A stretch of 64,000 nucleotides of DNA from NCBI GenBank assembly GCA_031552145.1, contig JAVBMV010000002.1, positions 62,001 to 126,000 of the forward strand, given 5' to 3'. Below the pieces are notes generated by a model. The model had not been told where the DNA came from and did not search any database. It was given only the letters and a program-made list of their open reading frames with translations. The translations under genes were made by a program, and so were the position numbers. The stretch is from JAVBMV01 sp031552145 (GTDB lineage Bacteria; Myxococcota; Myxococcia; Myxococcales; UBA5297). Below, piece by piece: positions 61,501 through 64,000 of the stretch (its first letter is position 1; the number at the start of each line of letters is the position of its first letter).

Positions 61501-64000
61501 AGACCGACGATTAGCTCGATTTCCATCACGGGCCCTGTCTGGGGTGGTGCGCTCGGTGGGGAGAATCGCGAATTGAGCGCGGGCGTCAAATGGAGCTTCA
61601 GTATCGGCGCCAGCGATAATGTCAGAGTGGTTAATTATGAGCTCAAGGTCGACGGCGATTTCGCCGACAGGGAAAATACCTCAGGCCTGTATAGCTACAC
61701 CTGGCCAATCGAAAAGATTGGCGGAGCCTCCCAGCTCGTTGCGGTCGTCCGCGACGGGGCGGGCAATACCTCGGATTCATTTTTTCGTACAGTCCAGATC
61801 GTCGCCGACAGGGCACCGACGGTGCGCTTCGATGCGCCCTCCGCTCCGCAACTCTCGGTAGAGGAGGGGACGCTCTATCCCTTCTCCTTCAGTGCCTCCG
61901 ACGACCATCAGCTCACAGGCATGGAGCTGTTGCTGGATGGACGCACGATCGCCCGGAAGGCAGTTGCCTCCGTCGCCACTCAAACATTCGACTGGCCCGT
62001 GCGCTTCACGCTCCCGGGCGATACCGAGCAGACGCACGTCCTGAAGGCCATCGCCTTCGACAGTAAGTCTCACAAGGGCGAGTCCGCCGAGGTGCAGGTC
62101 ACCGTCACCCGCGACGTGAAGGCGCCCACGCTCGTCTTCATCAGCCCCGCGGCCAATAGCAAGGTCATTTCGCGCAGCAAGCTCATGCTCGCCCTCTCCG
62201 CGGAGGATCGCAACGGCATCGAGCTGCTCGAGCTGCGCGATTCGCATGGAGTCGTCGCCACGCTATGGGATGCTCCCTGGAACGCCCTCTGGGAGGTCCC
62301 CGAGGTCGAGGCGCCCACGCCGATGGTGCTCGAGGCAAAGGCGTGTGACGGCCGCGGCAACTGCGGTACCAGCGCGCTCTCTCTGCAGGTCGAGCCTTCG
62401 CGCGAGCTTCCGTATGTGACGCTCACCGGCCCGTCCAACGGCGCGAGTGTGCAGGAAGGGGCGGCGCTCAATTTCCAAGGTACGGCCTCCGCCTCCTCCG
62501 AGCTGGCCGAGCTCCGCGTCGTTTTTGGGACCAACAGTCTCGTGCTGAGGCCGCCCACCTCGCTCAATATTTTCAACCAGTCGATTGTCGCCCCCGCCGT
62601 CGATGGCGTCACGGAGATGCTGCACCTGACCGTCACCGCCGTCGATGTGCGCGGCGTGGAGAGTCAGCCCGCCTTCAGGACCGTCTCGGTGACGGATGAT
62701 GGCCTCGGCGCGCCCGCGCTCTCGCTCGCCTCCATCCCCGAGGGACCGCTCTTCGCGGGTGGCTCCACGGTGCTTCTCTCCACTTCGTCGACCCCTCCTC
62801 AGTCGATGGGGGAGCTCGTTGTCTCCGTCGCCGGAAGCGAGTTCGCAGTGGCCTCACTGGGTGAGACGGCGATCGCCTTGCCCGTCGGCTCAGATGGGGA
62901 CGCGGTACGCTTCGCGCTCTCGGTTACCTCCAAGGGAGGGGCGGTTGCGGAGGGCGCGGTAGAGGGAACGCTCCTCTCCTTTGCCGCGGGCGCGCCCGCG
63001 ACGTTGGCGCGCTGGCCAGAGGGGATGACCCCCGTCGCGCTGGCGGAGGAGGGAGCGCACCTGCTGGTCGCGCTCGAAGATGGCGGGACGGGCGGAGCGC
63101 TCGAGTTGCGCGATCGTGTCGATGGCTCTCTCGTCGCGCGTCGGTCCTTGAATGGCCGGCCCACGGGAGTAACCTTCGTTCGGGGCCGGATCGCGCTCTC
63201 GGTGGATCGCGCTGGTGGCGGCGTTATCGAGTTCTGCGCGCTGGACACGCTCGAGGTCGTGGGCGAAGTCGAGCTGCGGCGTATCCCCGAGCAGCTTCAC
63301 TCTTTCGGCGGCGGATTGGCGATCGCCACGGACGAGGGAGTGGAGCTGCTCGACGTCGATGGCACGCTCATCGCCGCGGCGCTCATCGGCGCTAGTGCTC
63401 GGCTCGCCTCGAACGCCGAAAAGGTGCTCTTTGCGCTGGCCGAGGGTCAGCTCCAGCGGCTGGAGTTGGGCGCGCCCAATGAGCTACGCCTGTCGGGCGG
63501 TATCTCGGTCGACGTTGCCCCGGCGGTCACCTCATCGGTGGTCGCGCTCGCGGATGGCAGGGTCTGCATCGCCAGCGCCGCGCTGCGCTGCTACCTCTGG
63601 ACCGACGGCGCGTTCGAGGAGGTAAGCAGCACCGCGCTCGCCGCTGGCGTCTTCGCCATTGCTCCGCTGGGGCCTTGGCTCGCGCTCTCCACCGCCGACG
63701 GCCTGGACCTCTACGACGCGCGCCCCGCGACCTCCGGGCCGACGCTCGTCGGCCGCTATCCGATGGGCGGCGACATGCTCGTCGCTTCCGCCGATGCGCT
63801 CCTCTCGCTGGATGCCTCCGAACTGACCCGGCTCCCGCTGCGGCGCGGCGATGGCATTAACGCGCTGTCGCTCGGCGCGCCCTCCAGTGCGCCAAGAGGT
63901 GGATATATCGCGCTGAATGCCATGGCGAGCAGCGGCGATCCCTTCGGCGCCTACACGGCGGAGCTGCTGCTCGATGGTCGCGTTGTAGAGCGGCTTGATA
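39265..64000 (+). CDS. Giant secreted multidomain protein (Ig-like, LVIVD propeller, Big_5, IPT/TIG), 3' end missing
   Basis: One frame stays open for 24,736 bases, at least 8,245 codons, with no stop before the window ends. The first in-frame ATG after a stop at 39259-39261 is 39265; the ribosome binding site is weak (GTGGGG). The N terminus (MHSALVRFAVVAAVLAS, then AREARA) looks like a signal peptide. Domain order is an unassigned N-terminal part, two Big_2-like domains, about 20 Ig-like domains, seven copies of propeller-Big_5-IPT-IPT, a Big_5 with four or five Ig-like domains, and another propeller. No enzyme motif, membrane anchor or sorting signal is visible yet. A role in surface display, adhesion or recognition is inferred. 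Domain families are called by eye; the open frame is seen directly. Confidence 0.9.
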   Translation, partial: MHSALVRFAVVAAVLASNMAEREARASSSAVRAIHPAPVLRVGSQSVALGFEADGNPSSLSVSLHGSSALEGDFVAVDGIVVHRDPSNGFSYRLTQPLSRRYPSDGVLTVTARPSDGGASLTAEFDASAPLPRFASDAVKVAVDRTANAVAVELLFEGVVAFGELSLLGVSSFELNQVGGNLDEAESIAFAQVTKMTARPRAERERLTFMVPLHGGAKVPIDGAMIIDGTVHDPFGRTIHTSSIEFASDSGFDQLVALSVLPSTLLLSEGFGQQVPLSVRGQFSLFGESELKGAGVTWRSSNEMVVGVTGDGKAIARQNGEATITASYGGLDAVISVIVDSNIALHHVELTPSDAEIARVGQRLPLHFKGFLSDAREIDLTPGVLGTRWSADAGGCVEVSALGVAKSKREGTGSVTATHASFSKTLSITCLDGFPELNLLAPSKIAASKPFALIAEATDDVGVAQVEFFANGVPVNTLTEPPYQLQVMAPLVTGGTLALSAAVTDTKGQRVESATLHIPVVAQLTSATPVLWDAPHVGELLVERLEQRLAVTSGNWRACVPECPGGEGCTPLSPRDFRQVRFSLNDAPVGVSNVARVETRLYDCKDDNGKVTATVPVYVPIWELSWTPPHGTAGTGRSIRAEATDRNGLVTKADVLLIRVVRGTPPLITLLSPHGVHADATVAVPFVVRGRIADDTLAHGVDLALVVDGLVVGRGLARAHIGETDYETWNAGSTEFTFSWVPTEQQADKTVRVEVQAVDASGDESRVHFDALVRIDMPPQVAILTPTKGELTLMDRELVLTARTLDDGAELVKVEWSVAWNNGTEELGSSMYPPYATKWHVKEEDQDYAVLITAVAIDSAGNRAISQVEMWAVTDGLPPVVTVVSPRNSTRHPKSQDLLIAVSGSDNVGVVRVEYFLDDGSFTAADYHPVQNAGIPGAFFSRVVVPRAQFQEGGFHTIKAWAYDAKGQSDSDTVIFEAISDAPPAIEFIEPSVGQRVTKGTKLDILLDAKDDVGIASIEFEVDGKPVPAPQVPPYFLTLEVAGEPGIRMLSAVATDVSGQTAKADVEILVVADTQAPHLAFKAPRDGATVFIGRNLTVDVVASDDVKLASVGLWVNGSSQGTSSSIADEGLYRRYSWTFKPLGTSLTLEARATDSSNNNATRTLELALVEDQPPSVGITSPAPGDSWKEGEELRVVATISDDEGVVRLTGLSGGALYGTSLSGNPTLAADAQHVLKVRAPIISKGRPPTVGARSVDTAGKTGEFEVPLAVKPDTEPPTALLLKPLPVDPPIEITEKVGKLSLRAETTDDVWVDRVAVYFDAEKAPQDANERTLKVSSEKLEESHIPNPLLPGDILTSRRYRGTFDGAVGVGGLAPGIHEVYVVALDPAGNATVTAKVRFNVIGVNDREAPKVTLSLKKTPAAQRCVANSTIEVLLKATDDVGVMAASLQMNGQPIALKGERLGATVTNWSESVAVRIPPYDILGANQVVLLGSATDGSGKMGEASVSCDVVEDEAPMISIRAPLDGVTWTEGVDAEVSVLVGDDVGATRTDLYLATSELKEAIEGEALFELPQAGAQFEEMGITLKLLEGVTASASTERLDEGAGLRLVSGVAKEDMKHFALSPITIVLSPPPSVASAEITAKATWRQLGVEGGPEATLLLSAGRWEGTLVAPPGAELSDLDEVRIELSHNGEALPIGEAFAALVRRSRTVMPRVGFGSGGERYALQWLKGAAMPGDTATLGTTVKPPYGLASNEHPRPVHLVAVTTDTAGQVVHAVRALEVQSDTSGPQVAIRAPQAGLRFVENVPFNVIVKASDNAEVEQIDLLLGGPEGLGHLDSRHRPTSSSVSFSMALPYVGDKSTTLYAVARDRANNETTTKAREILIVPDASPLLTFTALRSDVESASRAELDAGFVRLYQGVAATLTLSATDDVGVNEVKAEYGGGPVFVNVDSPTPASHLTAKIVFTPPIAMDGAPTTLNVAVYDTKDKMATRQLIIESRRQEGPTIAFVAPIQGSTLAEGSTQLMFEAVAGSAIGVAKVEFYVSGQKALAWSAKDCYRVQYQCCGDSIDLTGRGEEGIVLAYDAATRGAIATLPAPFNDATRLKRWMGLSSLPIGFVELDPAREEAPLELRAVATDKLGNTTTIRRTINIVRDEAPPIIEFVRPLFMKDYVERTALQIVVSARDNVFADQVEVFAGRSAETMKTLYLAKGFPRDNARIGSSFDIYAPDVVVEHRLPDYNPSLDPSGETQWKKRNPYFIGARARDVSGNWSEIAIQPIDIIRDLEPTVYIAVPEDGTEVVEGSTRTVVVAAEDDVGISSVELYVNDRLFGLTLHAPPYSFAVPVPMLGSSPEPQYLELHAAAIDSKGNRVWSQFVRLPVRDDRPPTIEIARPRATDVLTEGRDFEVAIAATDDVEVASVAATVKGGLTGTLRYAATARPYWIKVPLPYGSAGRLLTIDAVAHDSAGQETKATTVQVEVVKDAERPVVKFISPAAGSQIVEGLTLPVEVSAEDNIGIASVTFSVGGELYAVMPEPPYRFHYGVGKKSAGTTLAFEARAVDTSGNDITASRAIKVMADEPPQIALERPARFVVGIPYKLIATASDDVAVSQVSFHVGQSEVARTYMLPYMAPYVAPESLVGQTVLLRARAIDVGGQESWSDSYEVPVQADQPPLIEIIRPRPSDEGTGPAMVFAGSVMRLEAEATDADGGVVRVYFLVDGLRVDTALAPAGIPGEPNVWIGSWSAPLGESGTLHYLTAVAVDTADQETLSKPIMVGTIEDKVLPEVELVEPPEYELITEGDIYDLAAAAEDNSGIKAVEFFAGIKTGVDEEKRDVFEREELGLTSVPLVGPSNRPLYHVPWMAPSGSPGEKRYLWAKARDPSDNAEWTPPLQIELGLRPHAVKSYSLSTVLSALALRGQLAMLGGRSSGSIGVDSDAFVRLLSIEESGALGELSGLKVKGAVEAVRFINDSYGAILRSVADRSSFYVYVDIVDLAEFGTIRLLGSIELPGNEGYGIVARDNLLFAAAGKMGVVAIDITEPKQPQRVATVPTVGDALGVAIAGNRLLVAGAEGGLRILDLGSPRLRELGFVALPGRAKSVEAIGDRALVGCESVRSELALIDIEHATSPRLLSLLPHAPARRDLLSTGIVGIAMAGQLAVASTALVDQEGKHVKGMRSLTAIRPNGEMRTLVRANGANGGAIGFAPGNFVAVDSYKGRAIFSDENSLFPGEVIGFIGGKSAVESFSIPMLSVTQVFPPDGASQVTYLAADSKIHVELSAPIALEHATSGEVLLREGDMAIGPAVPVDIELDGRKVVLRPRDNLKASTLYFIVLSTELKSASKNESLSEPFSSRFKTAPSLESAPVVSLAQPAVGPMDGGTRVKIVGEHFQTGARVNFSGAEATQILVHDGGSLLEATTPPQVDGPAIVTVVNPDGMEGSLLGGFLYVEALEVVFAVPASGKLDGGDVIELSGTGFQRGATVTIGGNDATEVRVLSPGRIQLKTPPGYYGPADVVVTNPNGIGAVAPGAFHYTQLVVAQRIGRWDGPNPVTGPIRPAHLLGATTPGMVALESKRAWLLQELNLPEHSQTIDDVLRDSFFGSVALVDVSVPENSAVMGGVTLPIPWNPTALALRGQRGYVVAKGENLSRFEVGGSNEGALLVIDGSDPTTAIIKNTLLLPGQPSSIALSGDLALVALKEKGLAVISIGEPERPVLLKIIEEQVIAGVLTRWRVYSVGAYERYATVAVVLGASSSGERRMLVLDLAQSVFPVIGGLSWGGVDTNQPQYVSLPLGPSGGIAAGRGGASTVELSPPVRPSMPAVIQKLVATSMFKSAALQGQLCVVGGDGSGNEIPGVTGDTSAPIVQILGIADLRRPQSLDAVDLYPAKALASVAIEGDVVVASITKGRGNDGLVAIQMPFPMVVATRPVSASEGVPVSSIIEIELNRVVKDVGGANSAAVQLLELDGTANGTRVAIEIEQEDKRLTLRPVEPLATGARYRLVLADLFDAATDSPMPVPYAMEFKTALNALAMPLVFKAAKPRQGSAHGATEVILEGSGFERGIEVRFGNSVANVIDIGAEGSWVKVATPPSVAGAASIALANPSGMSTMAIGAFLYVDDLRVDSLTPERGSIAESTKVVIDGAGFSPIGDVTVKFGKQLAYRTRVLGMGRIETYAPKALKRGTVDVTVINPDGASYTLPQSYTYDEATRSSVESMRPAYDALIIGDLAYIANGYLTIVDLTGLHRAGPLKGLPIPPDRRMEPVKEEKGGLYDDRVVAQFVLGGQAISLSSPPERQRTLFVGLADGQVVEVDIGDPTKPTILSTSSTGTQRVPGIDARGDRLLTAAELDGVQSFDISPYPRHSPFLITKSKTMPFGAQAISVDGALVAVGVGPRAVTGGPVGMGELRFYDVNGNMEWLSALPMAVQKVRLYRGWAIIAAGNDGLQLVDARDPKNPKMPVRFDVGGFAWDVRISGGLAYVAAGAAGIAVVDLSDLAHPKLLHHVIGAKAGEARAAAIGGSRLLSLQSKGSKWNIDFGPWVELGVVSASVEPGELVPCSMPSVTVVFTTAIDASSAASAFSLTVDGVPVKGRLEAGSDEHRVSTLLFRLDDLLPADKEVLLQVSTELKGVSGDRLVTPLSIRFRSAFATGPVPYFSQIVPRVGPSDHEVVAVLLGDDFDPGAQVLIGGAEAIVQRPSSRTQLTVIVPKGVPGLADVVVINESGLFARRPGGYLYSAPLAISSAIPRFLNPKGGSTITVTGTGFLPDWTSVLGGTKAEVRGVDSKVQVKSLWELTITAPSGTFGDAKVELKSADKLQSVVYGEDDEGVAKPRKIGYGLEFAGVEKAAGIAPLAIASSPDLPLYLYAAAGTGQFEQPYIGALTGSGLFPSSFRAASYDVTKSGTPRAAVGQVVVPREGEADRYWASFPLMSAVPDVEMAPHSFDVATSGDNLYVANGTSGVAILGAEKDMKDGLSLRGMVKIGDAQLRRIESPMATRVFPTLTGVIALGTAIRACPSDQCPEAAIGTGAGLRWIDARNPDDPMIVKNASLGGMAYGAALYKRWVFIAEGARGASIAPEYGCPDAPPPVAGPIYRLNAGSTDTLCGEGEPVPGGLALYDPQDEERTPLSRVSFEGYSVTDVLSVGQYAIAAVASKGLYFYDYENPKDPVEVAHIPFDETLSNTPGKPHRLRLVGDLLFASALGGGVLIVDVSDPASPDLISGGNTEMAHDAKPVADRLYLAGAESGLTELTLPFTFVTGASPERGQLVPTSIERFSIHFNRAIAKVDGTKIPAIPHGNVKLIDSQGNDIALTLETDDDDRTLDHVLTATFGQVLEPNKAYYITIDNEGFGDRRGGQLIRPYHSVFYTAEEGALAPRLDGVEPFFVSTQGETVLLKGASLSGIVRAAVGSAEDVPFDVDHDGQLRLYVPLSIKAGPADIEVFDASGISALMPQGLLYVHPLGDALFEIEPNHGPAAGNTFVALSANRELLLPGTKIYVGEREGDALDIIDLSSLNFVTPRSATGSAVVSVYLQRPGEERVLVGTFSYDLPQGTTVKLPTFDGSKRVSEMVLIGDTLFAGIPSEKYRGLEIFDVRIEERPIRLGAFGAEAPVRGLDVSGAIALLAADSQGLVAVDVSDVSTPFQVGRSLVWGRATGVRIEENAAYVSVADPSSTAPGYIQWFDLEEPSMPGKGSLLLDASPLALELGPDRFYALTTHFDGKGGGEGHELRIYDRAGAPKGKVVIDSAHNSYETLVSSRLAVRGGRAYVTVGKNLHVYDLTDEAAPRLVQATVFPSSANGMTWAAGTLFVAVNNATATLVAIPAMDLLVVGHNPVDGALVVPNTEIQVQLTLPVAPHSVNEATFAVTSAGEPIAGAREVRFAVRGSTLVFRPDAPFARGARVEVGLEVGANAIQDFNQNKLAAPFSFGFDVVNSAEALQPVIDRVVPASGPTHGGGEAVIHGEGFGQQVQVKIGGLLAPLEAWGADRLTVRIPPSIGLAAGPAAVEVIDPSGLRALRHGGYIYRAQLSLISSTPDRAPQKGGITVELSGTGFAPGLAVTFDQTKSFQVHVLSSTRATAVAPPHTEGLVDVEVSLLGSSAKWHQKFQYGSGAVARLSTPPIRQIIVDKSVAYVAYGGETDIVGDGGKVYEVGRKSASGGLIVADLGEPTAVREIARLPCSGVCPGGARRILKSGDALYMAAEKYVDIIDVTLPAKLEARHTQTLPARGYVTDIVLAGTLLYVADSAGITTWKFGETAEPMRIADRNIAGGVTALASYGPYLLAASGNAPGGAPKDEPRLMIFDARKGNMPLLDDSFELRAPARHLAVDGTRLFASLGREKMVAIVELADIENPISAGILAPVDPLGEGWVSAEETLVRGGIAWVAAGGGKLQRFLVRNGETQWLESIPLVGDAKALAYMGRYLLTGTLLLDVKGAAVEMPLVREEDRLGALAGSLSSVAVDHLEFVGSHPGDGGLIAPGSAIELYFNDLLDAQTLEKNIVLRRLTEGGGDVVSVDRRMVMESRHAKVTVLPLQYLQLDARYRIEIGANLASLEGAQLGQEARILFSTSNGYTVAQPRIDRVTPAWGLVAGGNAATVEGEAFDDGCVVRLGGLVAQVIKRYESGLGIEIIVPPGAEGPATVEVENRDGLSDLLPGAYRYVVAPKLESVTPAEAAYSRRGKVTLKGEGLFAGSRVTFGGRPARSVTFNADGSLSVEVPDEVTGIVDLVVSTAALSSALPKGFTFTLATIGSIATRAEAMASVGSALLVANGERLEAFDVSIPESPAPVGDVDGVPNPKGLAISGRHAFLAGQSELVQYELGSCGMASRASCAPIKLHRVGLAGLGSTPSLMGVAVRGREAYAALSTGNEIVLFGTVDGALSPVAQITDISNVVALASVDGMLAILRGTSGGSSLELRSLDEGSLPMIASINGLPALPKALAVQGRQLAVVAGNSLVLIDASDPFVPVERARWIAQKGSLNAAAFAGPWLLVGGSTHSWWIDASGTSSLQTRTWSGLGAARVAIVNGIGITSNGSNVTLHELPYPVPIAFAPLPGVAHGAGDALTLHFTERMPSAIATGTHIELLDSAMKPVAGVSSASSGSVKFVPQERLFAEHNYSAQYTFGEAAITGSKLLSTWTYSFQAAESGDDSLRVTDLLPGYGKRAGGERVTLRGEGLDGATAVYFGASEATIESRASTELIVRAPESDFAGPVTVHVAGLPNDDYLPGGYVYLASLSVTKVEPTYVGLTGTSLVTISGEGFTRGTKLHFDDAEVAISNLTSTSMKALVPAGKAGPVKLKVTVPGGMKVELEGAVTRGDREAPKVLGWLPMDELQASNADVPGDAVFKVKFNEPIDPSTSNIGKAKLSLNANPYTVIPSRVDMCAGDGAAICLTPQERLGSAIAYKLSVEGVTDLAGNPIVSMATKGFKVKDTDRPTISSISITGPVWGGALGGENRELSAGVKWSFSIGASDNVRVVNYELKVDGDFADRENTSGLYSYTWPIEKIGGASQLVAVVRDGAGNTSDSFFRTVQIVADRAPTVRFDAPSAPQLSVEEGTLYPFSFSASDDHQLTGMELLLDGRTIARKAVASVATQTFDWPVRFTLPGDTEQTHVLKAIAFDSKSHKGESAEVQVTVTRDVKAPTLVFISPAANSKVISRSKLMLALSAEDRNGIELLELRDSHGVVATLWDAPWNALWEVPEVEAPTPMVLEAKACDGRGNCGTSALSLQVEPSRELPYVTLTGPSNGASVQEGAALNFQGTASASSELAELRVVFGTNSLVLRPPTSLNIFNQSIVAPAVDGVTEMLHLTVTAVDVRGVESQPAFRTVSVTDDGLGAPALSLASIPEGPLFAGGSTVLLSTSSTPPQSMGELVVSVAGSEFAVASLGETAIALPVGSDGDAVRFALSVTSKGGAVAEGAVEGTLLSFAAGAPATLARWPEGMTPVALAEEGAHLLVALEDGGTGGALELRDRVDGSLVARRSLNGRPTGVTFVRGRIALSVDRAGGGVIEFCALDTLEVVGEVELRRIPEQLHSFGGGLAIATDEGVELLDVDGTLIAAALIGASARLASNAEKVLFALAEGQLQRLELGAPNELRLSGGISVDVAPAVTSSVVALADGRVCIASAALRCYLWTDGAFEEVSSTALAAGVFAIAPLGPWLALSTADGLDLYDARPATSGPTLVGRYPMGGDMLVASADALLSLDASELTRLPLRRGDGINALSLGAPSSAPRGGYIALNAMASSGDPFGAYTAELLLDGRVVERLD
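40561..47955 (+). repeat. Giant protein: array of about 20 Ig-like (Big_7/HYR-like) domains
   Basis: Domains of about 95-120 residues recur with a start P-x-(I/V)-x-(F/I/L)-x-x-P, a central ATDDVGV..VEFF..G or SDNVGV..VEYF, and an end A.A.D..G........V..D..PP. Recognised starts lie near 40561, 41269, 41599, 41896, 42211, 42493, 42781, 43087, 43486, 43807, 44632, 44926, 45280, 45733, 46108, 46399, 46708, 46993, 47266 and 47602. Copies are strongly diverged at the DNA level, so recent duplication is not apparent. The stretch 44150-44600 is less regular. Confidence 0.75.
47956..49854 (+). repeat. Giant protein: supermodule 1 (propeller, Big_5, IPT, IPT)
   Basis: LVIVD-type propeller about 47956-49005 (GGLRILDLGSPRLREL). 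Big_5 about 49006-49320 (VFPPDGASQV, ending FSSRFKT). IPT/TIG about 49339-49590 (DGGTRVKIVGEHFQTGA) and 49600-49851 (LDGGDVIELSGTGFQRGA). This is the first full copy of the repeated four-domain unit. Confidence 0.75.
49855..51861 (+). repeat. Giant protein: supermodule 2 (propeller, Big_5, IPT, IPT)
   Basis: Propeller about 49855-51005, with GALLVIDGSDPTTAI and KGLAVISIGEPERP blades. Big_5 about 51010-51315 (RPVSASEGVPVSSIIEIELN, ending YAMEFKT). IPT about 51340-51590 (HGATEVILEGSGFERGI) and 51600-51855 (ESTKVVIDGAGFSPIG). Confidence 0.75.
51862..53694 (+). repeat. Giant protein: supermodule 3 (propeller, Big_5, IPT, IPT)
   Basis: Propeller about 51862-52860 has the clearest LVIVD blades (NDGLQLVDARDPKNPK and AGIAVVDLSDLAHPKLL). 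Big_5 about 52870-53178 (SVEPGELVPCSMPSVTVVF). IPT about 53200-53442 and 53449-53694 (KGGSTITVTGTGFLP). Confidence 0.75.
53695..55863 (+). repeat. Giant protein: supermodule 4 (propeller, Big_5, IPT, IPT)
   Basis: This is the longest copy. Propeller about 53695-54984, with GGGVLIVDVSDPASPDL and Cys-containing loops (RACPSDQCPEA and EYGCPDAPPP). Big_5 about 54997-55335 (ASPERGQLVPTSIERFSIHF). Two less regular IPT-like domains, about 55360-55595 and 55615-55863. Confidence 0.7.
55864..57540 (+). repeat. Giant protein: supermodule 5 (propeller, Big_5, IPT, IPT)
   Basis: This is the shortest copy. Propeller about 55864-56700 (SQGLVAVDVSDVSTPFQVG). Big_5 about 56704-57009 (HNPVDGALVVPNTEIQVQL). 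IPT about 57040-57288 (THGGGEAVIHGEGFGQQ) and 57298-57540 (KGGITVELSGTGFAPGL). Confidence 0.75.
57541..59445 (+). repeat. Giant protein: supermodule 6 (propeller, Big_5, IPT, IPT)
   Basis: Propeller about 57541-58605 (SGGLIVADLGEPTAVREIA, KYVDIIDVTLPAKLEA). Big_5 about 58606-58920 (GDGGLIAPGSAIELYFNDLL). IPT about 58943-59187 (VAGGNAATVEGEAFDDGC) and 59200-59445 (RRGKVTLKGEGLFAGS). Confidence 0.75.
59446..61143 (+). repeat. Giant protein: supermodule 7 (propeller, Big_5, IPT, IPT)
   Basis: Propeller about 59446-60345 (GERLEAFDVSIPESPAPVG, NSLVLIDASDPFVPVE). Shortened Big_5-like domain about 60355-60635 (GDALTLHFTERMPSAIA). IPT about 60661-60895 (RAGGERVTLRGEGLDGA) and 60907-61140 (GTSLVTISGEGFTRGT). 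This is the last copy of the regular unit in the window. Confidence 0.75.
61144..62969 (+). repeat. Giant protein: further Big_5 and four to five Ig-like domains
   Basis: The order changes here. A Big_5 domain (about 61150-61490, LPMDELQASN then VFKVKFNEPIDPSTSN, ending VTDLAGNPIV) follows supermodule 7 directly. Ig-like domains then start near 61501, 61801, 62128, 62410 and 62710 (APTLVFISPAANSKVISRSK; GPSNGASVQEGAALNFQG). They resemble the Ig array near the N terminus. Confidence 0.7.
62970..64000 (+). repeat. Giant protein: eighth propeller-like region, running off the window
   Basis: From about 62970 short repeats of the form TDEGVELLDVDGTLIA and LSTADGLDLYDARPATSG suggest another beta-propeller. 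It gives way near 63890 to what may be a new Ig-like domain (GGYIALNAMASSGDPFG). The frame is open at base 64000. Confidence 0.6.

Noticed and set aside
39265..64000. Possibility that the giant frame is several genes with missed stops or an assembly artefact
   Set aside because: Frame 1 is continuous, domains follow each other without gaps, no internal start with a strong ribosome binding site stands out, and copies are too diverged to be collapsed repeats. Independent reads would still be needed to confirm.
1..64000. tRNA, rRNA, CRISPR arrays, insertion sequences or attachment sites
   Set aside because: None could be recognised; repeats in the window are protein-domain repeats with diverged DNA.

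Overview
The window is a GC-rich, densely coded bacterial chromosome segment with no rRNA, tRNA, CRISPR array or insertion sequence that I could see. A Tol-type envelope operon, split transketolase, NrfHA nitrite reductase, eukaryote-type NADP isocitrate dehydrogenase and very large secreted multidomain proteins together suggest a Myxococcota or Deltaproteobacteria-like organism. This placement is inference from gene content; no marker sequence was searched.

Layout. 2-5077: end of a large secreted protein built from tandem PPC-like repeats, cut by the left edge. 5140-9435 (minus): tolQ, tolR, a TonB/TolA-like gene, tolB and ppx, with no pal in line. 9643-11633: lipoprotein and murI, translationally coupled. 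11644-12141 (minus): small conserved unknown. 12325-17963: split transketolase, a SUKH-like protein, nadK, recN and recX. 17978-18379 (minus): STAS-like protein. 18560-24231 (minus): a DUF4405 membrane protein, a YfhO-like membrane protein, nrfH, nrfA and mutY. 24371-27319: an RluA-like pseudouridine synthase and a sigma-54 activator. 27479-35810: aconitase, isocitrate dehydrogenase and a complete citrate lyase set (citC, citD, citE, citF, citXG). 35961-38613: catalase and an rRNA cytosine methyltransferase. 38676-39197: small lipoprotein. 39265 to beyond 64000: one giant open frame.

Two parts stand out. The first is the citrate locus. A sigma-54 activator is followed by a near-consensus -24/-12 promoter (27418-27435) with repeated upstream half-sites (27332-27368). 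Behind it, aconitase and isocitrate dehydrogenase lie with citrate lyase and its maturation enzymes. Together these could link 2-oxoglutarate, isocitrate, citrate, and oxaloacetate plus acetate in one regulated unit.

The second is the giant gene: at least 8,245 codons with no stop before the window ends. It encodes a weak signal peptide, two Big_2-like domains and about 20 Ig-like domains. These are followed by seven tandem copies of a four-domain supermodule (LVIVD-type propeller, Big_5, IPT/TIG, IPT/TIG) and then further Ig-like and propeller segments. With the repeat protein at the left edge, it suggests a large investment in cell-surface or secreted proteins.
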